The position numbers and the translations under genes are program-made. From Eutypa lata (lineage: Eukaryota; Ascomycota; Sordariomycetes; Xylariales; Diatrypaceae), in NCBI GenBank assembly GCA_022661535.1, contig JAKULF010000003.1, forward strand, positions 6,014,001 through 6,078,000: a stretch of DNA of 64,000 nucleotides, read 5' to 3'. The notes under the pieces are model-generated. The model had not been told where the DNA came from and made no database searches. It was given only the letters and a program-made list of their open reading frames with translations. Below are positions 45,305-56,166 of this stretch, piece after piece; within the stretch, counting starts at the first letter, position 1, and every line of letters starts with the position of its first letter.

Positions 45305-47870
45305 CACGCGCGGTGGACAAGGTGTCGCAAGGTTAGACAAGGCTTGGAATGGGCCTGGAATACGCTGATCTTCCGTTCTTGTGTGGTCAACGCATCGGGC
45401 TTTTGCGACTGTCGGGATTTTGCGATTCTTTTACAGGGCCCGATAACTACCCAGATCCGGGGTTGCAATGACATGATATCTCGGCAGATCACGCCGATTC
45501 GACTTTACTGTTTACGATCACCGACCCCGTCGCATCCCGATGCACACCGATATCGCCTATCAGAGAGAATTCATATATTACGACTCGACCTCTATTTGGT
45601 TACCGGCCTAGCTCTTATGATACCACCTAAGACACGGATTATACAATGCGAACTCTTAGAAAGATAAAAAGGACCAACCATGTTTACTGTAGGTAAGTAC
45701 CTCTAGGTTTGATAATGGTTATGAAGAAGTAATATGGGCCAGAAGCGGGGAAGCAGTTGAATATAACTACGGACTATTCAACGCCAGCATCCTACCCACG
45801 GCAGCCACGGTAAACAGAACGGCTATCAGATCAGGACAAACGTAATATTTATCAAGCTTCTTCCGATAAACTTATGAGATCATGGAGACCCCATATGATT
45901 AGGAGACAGACTGACACAGGGTTCATACATATGTATATCAAAAAGATCAACTAAGTAGTCAGGCAATCACCAATCAAGCTGGGTATATTACTTTAGAAAA
46001 GGTGGAGATTTGATAGGAGATCTTGAATCATGCATATACATACGTATAGCATAACGTCCTGACCCGAAGTGTCCTCGAGAGGGGAACTTCGAATTAAGCC
46101 TTCTTCTATGATGCCAAGTCCAGCAGCAGCTTCTTTCTTGGGAATTCATTCCGTTGTTTATCATCTTCATCGAAGTATGGCTTTGACTGCATGCAGTAAA
46201 TGGTGGACCAAGTGGAGGTAACTAGCATGTAGTACCCCTTGGAAGTTGGGGCCAACCTCTTGACATGTATGATGTCGAGAAGAATGCACAGTCCTATTCT
46301 TGAAACCTTGCTTGCCTTATCGATGATGATCTATATCTATACGTAAGTCATGAAAGTAGTCGGGACAGTAATCGGAGAACTGCGCTGTCACCTATTCTAC
46401 GACGATGCTACCATTTAAGTGGATAAGTCCGTGTCGAATAATTAAATATAGCATAAATATACATCTTATTTACGTAAAAGCCAGTTCTTCAACTAAAGGT
46501 GCCTCGTGGTTACTTTTGAGTTCCAAGTCTCGGTATGAGAAACGGTATAGATATCCGGGGGGTGCATCTGAAGACTACTCCATATATCCCTACTCAACCA
46601 GAGTCGCCATCGAGGATAGTCGACAGGCATTTAGGCATACGCCTGGAATATTGTCGAGAGTGAACAAGAGACCCAGTGGACGAACTTGGCCAGTTCGAAC
46701 GAAAACCAGACCGAAGACATTTCGCCCAATAGTAACAATCGGATATTGCATGAGTTTTTAATGGCACCTTTGAATGTCTATACACAATATTCATTCTAGT
46801 CCGGGGGGGGCTATGTCCACACCTTGCTTGATTTTGGTATAACAGATAGTTAGCATTATAGAGGACACGCTGAGCCTGTACAACGGAGGGTAGGAGATGC
46901 TGCAGCACAACAATAGCAACTCGCTACACACCCTGAAGCTTTCGACTAGGCTAAGATGTCGAAGTTGTGCAGATATATAGTTGACATAGAATTTATTGCT
47001 AGGATACAATTAATTTTCCCAGACAGAGACTTATCATCGAGCCCACGACCGGTCTAGGGCGCAAATAGCCATTTTGATACAAACTACCATCATCCCTACT
47101 ATCCCGTACGCCTTTATAGTTGCCCAATTTTCGGAGTAACAATACGCCAAGTAACCCCTGTAAGTGCCAGCCAAATAAAAAGCGAGGGATATCAAGTCGC
47201 TTCTTAATGAGGGTTCTCAACCCCTTGGTACGGTGGTAGTTGAAGATTGAACAGGATGTTTACTACTGCGTGTCGTAGGTTAAGCCCAAAATTACTATAT
47301 TTTAAAGATCTATGGAATCGTTTCTTATAAGTTACGCCGTACTTATCCAGCGTCATTGGCAGAGATGAATCAATGACAATAGGGGTAAATGATTTAAGTG
47401 ACGATTGATTCTCTTACTCAATCTTTTTTGTTTTCTAATTAACAACCTTGAAGGCGAGTTCGGGAAGAATGTGATGCCGCTTGCTGGACAGAAGTCTACC
47501 TATAAATTTGAAACCATGGCTGTGCCTCAACGCAGCCAACAACGGTAAACATGACCAGCTTTGTGGGCTTTTAAAGGGTGGTTTCACAGAGCGGAATCGT
47601 TATGTAGCAAAGAAACGCACTGTATAAAAAACCATGGAAATGTTCGAACTATTTACTACGAAGAAAGAGCAGTGGCAAGATTCATTTTGTTATGATAGGA
47701 AACCTAGAAGTCCTCGTTAAGATAAAAAGGGGACTGGGGATGGTTCGCCCTACGCCACAAGACGCACTGTTGATGGAGTGGTTCCAGTGATAAGAGACTC
47801 AAACATTAATTATTAATTGACCCCTTGGAAGTAACCAAACCAGCCATCATGAAGAGGTAAACTTCGGTGG
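45305..47870. other. Intergenic, no gene seen
   Basis: About 2.6 kb, AT-leaning, with only short frames lacking domains (for example 46,405-46,761 and its minus-strand shadow). Confidence 0.45.
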
Positions 47871-49694
47871 TCAATGCTGTTCCCCCTTTTCTTGTCCCTT
47901 CTCCCGACCTTCCTCTCCTGGATACGCAACACCCAATATTTCTAGATTGACGTCGACACTATGTACACCCAGTTTCCTTTCAATAACGGCAGGAATAACG
48001 ACGCCAGCTTCTTTTCCATAGTTAGTATTCGTGACGAACTTGTAGGCCGAAATAGCCGATAACGATAATCCAACCATCATCAAGGGGAAATATACTGCCG
48101 CCATAGTAGTCAACGACGTGTGGTTAGAATCTATTCCGAAAGCAGTGGCGGTCCCAAAGGCCTGAACACCCTTGAAGTAACCACTGTACCGACCCAGCAC
48201 GTGGGGCTCGTTGGAGAAACTCGAGTAGAGCCAATGGTGGAAGTTCTGGAAGAGAGGGTAACACATGCCAAAGAACATGTATATTACGAGGGGGCCCGCG
48301 AAAGCCGACCCATCTGTCCAGTCGACACCCCGAGGGTCGTTCCTATCTATGCGGTTGACGGCGAGGAAGGTGATCATGGCGATCCATGTGCCACCGATGA
48401 CGACGGCGACTAGGGCTAAGCCCGCAAATGCCCGATGTCGTCGCTGATAACCTTTGGCATCCGTCACCGAAGTGATAACGAGCGCGCCTATGATCTGCAT
48501 AATCCAGTAGGCCAACTATATGAAATATTAGCGACATTCCGATTCAACATGGTGGAACTGGCTATTTTCGGTCGGCATAATGCTTACATTGGCCAGAGCA
48601 CGGCTTCGAGAGTTTAAGTAGACGGAATTGAACGATCCGCACAGCGAAAGATACATCTCAGAGCTAAAGATAGACAGCGTTATGAGTAGCATCTTTGGCT
48701 CGGCACAGGATTTCCCGAGTGCTTTCAGCTCTTGAAACCAAGGAAGTGGCGTGAACACGGCCAGCGGTCGTCCATCATCGCGACGAACCTTTGAGGGGTT
48801 CATTAGCAAAGCGGCGACTAAGATGCCGCAGCATTCGATTGTGATGAAAGTAATGTAGACGGCTGATGGTACACCGGAGACGGTGGTGTTTTGAGCCGTC
48901 AAACCCAAGACAATGGCTATATGGAAACTTATTAACGATGACTAGGAGCAAGTTAGGTGTCTGAGCCGACTACAACTTACAAGCGCCCATGACGGAGCCG
49001 GCTGCATTGAATAGCCAGGTAGTCGCGATGTATTTGCCTTTCTCTTGTTCGGTTGCGTAGACGGTAGTTATATAACCTGATTGTGGAATGTCGGGTTAGA
49101 GAATCTAGCTTGTCTTGGATATTACATGCGTCACTTACCCTGTGTGCTCCATAAGAGACCGGAAGTGATACCACAAAGGAAGCCCGCAAGAATGTTGAAC
49201 CAGCCACCCTTTCCTTGATCAATATACCTATGCAGCCAGCGGTTAGTCGTGGTAAGCGGTGTCTAGAGGAAGCTTATTCATAGCCATATTAACCACACAC
49301 GTACCACAGAGAGCCAGCGTAGATAGAGTAGCCCGTGGCACCTATCATGAGCGTGATCCTTGGCCCAAACTGGTTGATTATAGATCCACCGAACACCCCA
49401 GATAGGCCGAACATGCAGTAAAGCACGACATTGCCGGCATCCGTAATATGGATGTAAGAAGGATGGACGCCGCCTGCTCCAAGCCCGGTCATGGCTAGGT
49501 ATGTTCCCGGGCAGCAGAACAAGGTGGCGCCAACAATCATTGATTGGACATAAGGCCTAATGCAAAATGTAACGTTAGCCCCTCATGCTTTATGCGTAGC
49601 CATCAACAACTTCCTGGGCCGAGTGAACATACGAATTATATCGCCATTTCTTTAATGGGGTGGTCTCGCCCACTTCGTGCACGGAAGAAGCCAT
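47871..49694 (-). CDS. UNC93-like major facilitator transporter
   Basis: Six exons: 49694-49633, 49556-49305, 49227-49139, 49076-48981, 48916-48588 and 48515-47871, joining in frame to 490 residues; all introns are GT-AG. It belongs to the UNC93-like branch of the major facilitator superfamily, integral to a membrane. Evidence: WRYNS-PYVQSMIVGATLFCCPG at the first helix, LSGVFGGSIINQFGPR (the loop 2-3 motif region), and hydrophobic segments through the rest, with conserved W-x-x-Q and W-x-F-N-A-A-G segments in exons 3 and 4. The C-terminus is hydrophilic with a KGQEKGE tail. The substrate is unknown; fungal members are often annotated as permeases without a tested cargo. It lies between the FAD oxidoreductase and the zinc-cluster regulator. 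Confidence 0.88.
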
Positions 49695-50621
49695 TAAGGG
49701 GCTTGATAGGACTCCGCACTGTAATAAAATCCAAGGCGAAGGGTAAGTTTTTAGGATAATTAAACGTTTGCTAGCGATGTTCAACGTCGGTTAGATCTTC
49801 TAATGTTTCGAGAAATACTTTGAGGTTGCCCATTTGGAGATATTTATATCATATACGAATAATTATTATGTCGTCCCCTGCGCTCGTCCCCCCCAGTCCG
49901 GAACTTGGAATGTATCGATGCTGCTTGGATTAGCCTCATCCTTATCGACGTTTAGTGGTTGCAATATCGATGGCTCTTTGAAGTCGGTACTCAAACCCAG
50001 CAAGTAGATACCGCACTAGGGATCTCCAAGGCTTAGGTAGAGACCAACTACCCAGGCACTCGGGAAAAGCACTCGGGAAAAGAGGGGAGCCATGCAGCCA
50101 TGATGGGCGGCGCGATATTGACTAGAAGCGGAAAGGTCATTGATAAGATGATTTTGGCGCAAGTTTGACCAAATGTGGAAAAGTCATCGATAAGACGATC
50201 CCGCGCGTGCTTGATTGGGTTGTTTCTCTTAGCTAGGACGCATCGGCAAATACTGACTCGACAATGATCTTAATAATCCACATACCTACATGCTTACATC
50301 TACCTACGTAGATGTATAGTTTAGGTAGACTTTGTATGTGAGGGAAGGGCTTAATCGATTCTAGACTTGTTGTTTTCCCGACCCATTCAGCCAGCCAGTT
50401 CAGCTACGACATGAAATGATATGACCTCAAGTGATGATATGGTTGGTACACAACAGCACTGTCGTTAGACTACCTATTAGTTAGATAGCAGTTGAAGAGA
50501 GGTAACAGGGTCATATAAATTATCACATTCAGATTCACTAACTCGAACGCCGTCATATTGATTGATATAGCCTTGCAGCTTTCAGGCCGCCTGCCTCTAC
50601 CTAGCAGCAATTGTAGATGTT
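49695..50621. other. Intergenic, no gene seen
   Basis: Promoter side of the transporter and 3' flank of the regulator. A short palindrome-like CTACCTACGTAGATG lies at 50,300-50,314, and a near-perfect tandem of CACTCGGGAAAA at 50,058-50,081. Confidence 0.4.
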
Positions 50622-52495
50622 CTAGGTGATGATCAAGTCCCAACCTAGACTGTCTGTTGCGCTGCTCCACTTTGGTCCAGCTGTTTTCAACGACTTCTTA
50701 TAACTTATATTCGCCTTGACTTGCTCTACAATGATTCGCGCGCGGTTGATGTTCCCAAGGCCGACGCTAGTCTCCAGCTTTTGAAGTCGCTGTATGGCAT
50801 ACGCCTGTTGCGCTGGAAACTCTGCCTCGCAACCCATAATGAACAATGGTAGTACGAGGGCAGATTCGCACGGTATCCCGTCTGGAACCTGCCGGAGTGC
50901 ATCGAAACACTGTGTGACTGCTTCATGCTTCAGGCGGGTGCCAGTGTCCCAGATGGGATGTAGAGGATACCCGATGAACTCTGGTGTCAACGAACTTGTC
51001 ATGGAATAAAAATAAATAACCGCCGCAGAGTAGAAAGCCGCTGCTATAGACTGCAGATACCGTAGGTCGGAGGCCGACAATCCACGAGGCACCATATACG
51101 CCGTGCCGCTCGTCCTCCACGACTGCAACTTATCATAACTTTGGGATAAAAAATTAGTCATAGTCCCGTCTAGCACCCGAAAGTATGTCTCAAGACTGAT
51201 AGCTCACATTGAATGTGCTTCTAAGGTGGTCGCGGGACAATATTCACTTTGGGATATTCTCGAGATTCTACCGAGTAGTCCCACAATCCTTTTGGTGAAT
51301 CCCATGTATGTGTCGAGTTCATCGACGTCTGAAGCCGTATCGTCTACCATGAAGCCAATGCTCTCGCTAGAGGCGTCGTCGTCGCTTTTGCTGCCAGATG
51401 TGATTTTTGCAACTTCGTAATGGTAGATTATACTAAGTATGCCCAACCGGGCGTTGTTGTTCAGCAAAGCTTCAAACGTTTCTAGGATATACCTGCCAAG
51501 GGCTTACAAGCTTTGCAGAAATTTCTTGACATCATCACCCAAGGTAGACGACGCAGCAAGTCGATCCATAAGCTGTATCAACCCCGTCAAATGATGCCGC
51601 CATTCCCTAATACTTCCCCGGATGATTTCATACTTGCAGAGGAAGACGGCAGTAAGAACGGTCACATCAGCTGGGCATTGGCAGGACCGGGTATACTCTT
51701 CCAGAGACGTGGTTAAGCTACTAAGTGCTTGTGAATAGTATTTCAAAGCAATGATTCCATGATGTGAAGCGTGAACATCTTCTCTTCGCTGGGAAAGATG
51801 GCAGGCAGACACTGCACAGACAGCTTTTAATAGCATTGGTGAAAAGTGCAACCTCGGTATGATCATTTCCCTCAAAGGGTTGGACGCCGTATCCGCCATG
51901 ACTAATAGCTTGCTGAGATGTGTGGTATAATATGAGAGATAATAGGAGTACGCGGGACTGCCCGCTAGGTGCAGAGCAGTCGTCGGGTTAGTATATAAGA
52001 TGGAAGATGAGGGATGGCTTCTGAAATTTAATTGAAAGTCATCTCCTAGCTGAAATCCCCCCAGCTGGTGATCTTGGTATTGCGCCCGCACCACCAGCGG
52101 ATCCTCACCAACACCAGAAGACTGACATGGGTCCTGGACCAACGGCAAAGGAGGTTTTGTACTTTGAGTTGCATGCTTGCGTCTGAAAGGTTTGTTGACT
52201 TGCGTCTTAGGTGGCCGCCAGATGGAATCATAGTCGCACTGAAAACCAAGCCGCGTGCATGGTCCACAACTGTGTTGGGAGACATCAGCCACTCATCTCA
52301 TTCTCTGCTTGGGCAAGGAAGCATATATGTATATACCCTGGCTTAGCCTCATCACACTTCTTCCTGCGACGTTTGCATACCGAACACCTATATGGAATGT
52401 ATCTGATCAGTGAACTATACAGAAAGGGCGGCGGCAGGTAGGTGTTACTGACCCTGAACGAACCCAGCTGCGACTCCGACTCTGATTTGACTCAT
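50622..52495 (-). CDS. Zn2Cys6 transcription factor near the amidase gene
   Basis: Five exons: 52495-52449, 52387-52337, 52269-51508, 51492-51208 and 51138-50622, joining in frame to 553 residues. Two introns interrupt the zinc cluster. The short intron at 51493-51507 is only 15 bp and therefore suspicious: it preserves the frame between GTAAGC and CAG, but may mark a sequencing or annotation oddity. The cluster reads CX2CX6CX6CX2CX6C (Cys17, 20, 27, 34, 37, 44) with a KRRRKK basic run. The middle (~115-290) and C-terminal parts fit the fungal-specific regulatory domain of the ACR-2/UPC2-like type (for example LHFSPMLLKAVCAVSACHLS; YLQSIAAAFYSAAVIYFYS; ALVLPLFIMGCEA). It is divergent from the amidase gene across 768 bp, so it may control it. 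Confidence 0.82.
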
Positions 52496-53263
52496 TTAAG
52501 GGAGATCTCAAGTGATTCTGCATATCGAGCTACGAATCACTTGTCTACTTGATGATATATCCTTGAACACGATTATCCCCGTAAGCGACAGATACCCCGG
52601 ACATAGACAAGAGGATTGCTTTCCTCCAACAAATGCACGTCCAGCCCACTTCTCCAGTGAATCACTAACTGGAACCTTAGTTGTTGCGGAAGCCCATCCA
52701 ATTGCCTTCGGGTTATTATCTAGAATCCGAGTTATTACTATTGTTTGCTACATCATGAAAATAATTGGAGGGGGGACCATGCCAACTCCTCTCCACGTGC
52801 CCCCTCATGCTAAAATAGCCATATACATATTACACTAGGCCCAGTAAGTTAGATTCAACCATATCTACGAGATAAGTTCCCGAAGAGTCCCACCACTCTT
52901 GGCATTGATAAGACACACCTTACATATAACCAACATTATAAGCTTGGAGTTAAGCGTAAGTACTCGTCAGGGGCTGCCTGACTAGTCGAATTCATGAAAT
53001 ATCTTCCGCTTTACCTAACTCGGTCAATTTACCGCCGTCATGATAGTGCGGATAACGGCAGCTATCCGAATTTTTGGTAGTCCAAGAACAAGAGGCTAGG
53101 AAGTAATAGTGTATTTTGTGCTCGATATCGAATGCTATTAGCATGACGAAAGCAGTCCTTTTGTCACTACAATTAGACCGATGATATATCATCATGCAGG
53201 GAACTTGAAACCTCTCATCACTTACCAATCTCCTGTGATGACGACTACCTTATTTCTCTAAAC
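52496..53263. promoter_or_regulatory. Shared upstream region of the regulator and the amidase
   Basis: 768 bp between divergent start codons. Two HGATAR words of the kind bound by AreA/NIT2 nitrogen regulators lie at 52870-52875 (AGATAA) and 52906-52912 (TGATAAG). No coding frame is supported (52,512-52,838 has no domain). Confidence 0.4.
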
Positions 53264-55420
53264 ATGGATATGGCTTCAAGAACGACCGTGGGAGATGGAG
53301 GTGTTGCTGTTGTCGAAGCTAGCATTGATCAGCTCAGCGAAGCTCTCTCATCAGGCCGAATAACAAGTGTGGAATTAGTGGCCGCTTACTTAAATCGCAT
53401 TGCGGCTTACGACAGAAAAGGGCCACGCTTGAATTCGACACCGGTTCTAAATCCGAATTGTTTCACGGAGGCGAGCAAGTGTGACAAGGCCCGCCTCTTA
53501 CAACCAGGGGAGTCACGTCCTCCCCTTTACGGCATTCCCTTCACTGTTAAGGACAGTTACAAAGTCGCAGGCCTCACCGTAGCAGCAGGGTCACCTGCGT
53601 TTGCCGAACTAAAAGCCCAGGACGACTCATTTGCAGTATCAGCACTTCGTAAGCATGGGGCAGTCGTGCTTGGAAAGACAAATATGCCGCCTATGGCTAT
53701 CGGAGGATGCCAGCGGGGACTATATGGGCGAGCGGAAAGTCCATACAACCCCGACTATCTTCCCGCAGCATGGCATTCTGGATCTTCGAGCGGATCAGGG
53801 GTTGCTGTATCGGCAAGCTTATGCGCCTTTGGACTCGGCGAGGAGACTGTGTCATCAGGCCGCAGTCCTGCTAGTAACGGGGGTTTGGTGGCTTATACGC
53901 CTTCGAGGGGTCTCATTTCAATCAGGGGGAACTGGCCGTTATTTCCCCTGAGGGACACTGTCGTCCCACATACAAGATGTGTACGAGATCTGCTTCATCT
54001 TTTGGATGCGCTGGTGGTAGAGGACCAATCACCAGCCGGCGATCTCTGGAAAGGTCAGAAATTTGTTCAGTTACCTAAGAGCTCCTCCGTTCGTCCAGAG
54101 AGCTTCATCGCGTTGGCTACTTCTGGTAGCTTGAAAGGTCGGCGCCTTGGTGTGCCAAGGATGTACATAGGAAATGATACTGAAATGTCGGAACCCATTG
54201 ACGTCAGGCCGTCTATCTTGAAACTAACAAGTGACGCGAGAGCTGTGCTCACCGAACTCGGAGCCGACTGTATAGACGTCGACCTCCCCGTGGTTTCCGC
54301 GTACGAAAAGGACCGAACTGGGGCGCGGAACCTGGTTGAGAGGGAAATGTTACCAAAAGGCTGGAACGAAGTCGAAATCAACGATTTGGTATCAGCAAGC
54401 TGGGATGAGTTCTTGCGGCTAAACGGTGATCCAAACCATCTATCCATTGGTGACATCAACCCTCGGATTATTCACTCAGACCCTCCGGAAGCAGTAGACA
54501 CACGGCGAACATCGGTTGCACACGAAGGTCAAGACCAGATCTCGTACGATTACATAGTGAATCGAGCTCGTCGAGGAACCATGCCGCGGTCACCTCTAGA
54601 CTTTGATCAACTCGCGGAGGTCTGTGTCGGCCTTGAGCGCGCGCGGAAAGAGCTCTTCGAGCAGTGGCTTACTGATTCAGGGCTGGATGGAATTGTTTTC
54701 CCTTCAAATGCAGATGTTGCCCCCTCTAATGCTGATGTAGATCCCGTCTCTTCAGAAATCGCATGGAGAAACGGGACGGTATTTTCAAATATGAATCATG
54801 TAATGCGCCACTTAGGAATCCCAAGTGTCTCAGTCACCATGGGGACTATGGAGGATACTGGTATGCCTGTCGGACTCACTTTCGCGGGCCCTGCTTATTC
54901 CGACAACGAATTATTGAAGTGGGCCTTTGACTACGAATATGCTTCAACAAAGCGGATTGCGCCAGAGAGCGTTCCCGAGTTGGGAGTGCACTATCAACCC
55001 AATGCTAAGCAAGACGTCCTAGGGGAAAATTCATTAATTTTACCTGACATGTCTATCGGATTATCGGGAACTGGTGAGCTCAATGCGTCTGGTTCCGTCC
55101 ACCTGACAATAAATGCTTCTGTTTCGATGACGTCAGATGCCATGAACACACTTCAGATGGTCAGCGAGCAAGAGCTCGTCCTGTCCCTGACTGTGGTAGT
55201 TGATGGTCAGCATCGCACTACATTAGAGAGGGCCGGCCCGACGGCATCAGAAGCATTTAAGACCTCAGTGAAGATCCCGGTTTCGGAGCGGAGAGGCGCG
55301 CGTACGCAGTCCTCACTTGTCGTCGCTGTTGCTTCTGCATCTTATCAAAGTGGGGAAGGAAAGGAGGGGAAGAAAGTCACAGAGGGCAGCTATATCGAAA
55401 TCCCTTATCGTTACTTGTAA
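53264..55420 (+). CDS. Amidase-signature hydrolase with C-terminal extension
   Basis: Intronless, 718 residues. Amidase-signature enzymes hydrolyse amides to acid plus ammonia or amine. The Ser-cisSer-Lys triad can be placed by its spacing: Lys96 in GIPFTVKDSY, cis-Ser174 in HSGSSSGSG, and nucleophile Ser198 in GEETVSSGRSPAS. The usual GTDTGGSIR-type oxyanion segment is here GEETVSSGR, a variant that keeps the Ser and Arg but not the Gly-Gly. The catalytic domain ends near residue 580 (GMPVGLTFAGPAYSDNELLKWA, then YEYASTKR). Residues ~600-718 form an extra part with alternating polar and hydrophobic residues, probably a beta domain of unknown role. No signal peptide is seen. It lies between the regulator (divergent) and the amine oxidase (tandem). 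Confidence 0.9.
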   Translation: MDMASRTTVGDGGVAVVEASIDQLSEALSSGRITSVELVAAYLNRIAAYDRKGPRLNSTPVLNPNCFTEASKCDKARLLQPGESRPPLYGIPFTVKDSYKVAGLTVAAGSPAFAELKAQDDSFAVSALRKHGAVVLGKTNMPPMAIGGCQRGLYGRAESPYNPDYLPAAWHSGSSSGSGVAVSASLCAFGLGEETVSSGRSPASNGGLVAYTPSRGLISIRGNWPLFPLRDTVVPHTRCVRDLLHLLDALVVEDQSPAGDLWKGQKFVQLPKSSSVRPESFIALATSGSLKGRRLGVPRMYIGNDTEMSEPIDVRPSILKLTSDARAVLTELGADCIDVDLPVVSAYEKDRTGARNLVEREMLPKGWNEVEINDLVSASWDEFLRLNGDPNHLSIGDINPRIIHSDPPEAVDTRRTSVAHEGQDQISYDYIVNRARRGTMPRSPLDFDQLAEVCVGLERARKELFEQWLTDSGLDGIVFPSNADVAPSNADVDPVSSEIAWRNGTVFSNMNHVMRHLGIPSVSVTMGTMEDTGMPVGLTFAGPAYSDNELLKWAFDYEYASTKRIAPESVPELGVHYQPNAKQDVLGENSLILPDMSIGLSGTGELNASGSVHLTINASVSMTSDAMNTLQMVSEQELVLSLTVVVDGQHRTTLERAGPTASEAFKTSVKIPVSERRGARTQSSLVVAVASASYQSGEGKEGKKVTEGSYIEIPYRYL

Positions 55421-56166
55421 AAGGGTTGCCACACATAACGTTATCATACATAACATCTCCTTTTTCAATTATAATCTCATGTAGATATGATCTTATAAAC
55501 ACATGGTACAGTTACACTAGGCATTCGGCTACGGCTAGAATTCCATCAAATTATCGGATAACCTTCTTCTATCTAGTTAGCTAGGTTACCGTACACGACT
55601 TACTTTCGATATCGGGAGACGAGTTATCGTGGGCTAGCCGATCCAAGACGCCTACCTGCATAATTCAACTAGTTGTACGAAACCAATGGAAGTAGATCAC
55701 GGCATATCACATAAGCCCGAAGTGATGGTCATGGACGATAACTATGTAGCTAGTCTTGATGGCGATAAGCGAATTCACACTACTCCTAAGTTTGGTGGGT
55801 AGAGAACGTACATATGTAAGCTGCGTAAAGGTACTTGGCAGGGTGCGTCACAAGACTGGCCTGCGGGTACAACATCTCTGCTCTCACTAATGCTCGGCGC
55901 GATTTTTACCTATTCTAGCCCTAGATAATACTACTACAGCTCGCTCTTAGTAATCGAGCCAGTGGTCATAAATCTACATGTGAATTTTCAATGTCCAAGT
56001 ATTTAAATTCAAGTCTTGTATCTTAAGTCGAGGACTGTTCCGCATCTACCAGCACTGTACGCTCCTGTGAAAGTTGTGAACACAGTAGAACGCACGCGAT
56101 CCTCTAATTCAAGGGTCTGGATTTCATCAGGTCCCATCATATCAGCGACCGGGGAAGATAATCGCT
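55421..56166. promoter_or_regulatory. Upstream region of the copper amine oxidase
   Basis: 746 bp after the amidase stop codon. It contains several HGATAR words: 55736-55741 (CGATAA), 55763-55768 (CGATAA) and 55923-55928 (AGATAA), plus reverse-strand matches near 55,440 and 55,625. These are candidates for nitrogen (GATA-factor) control, though such short words are common in AT-rich DNA. Confidence 0.35.
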
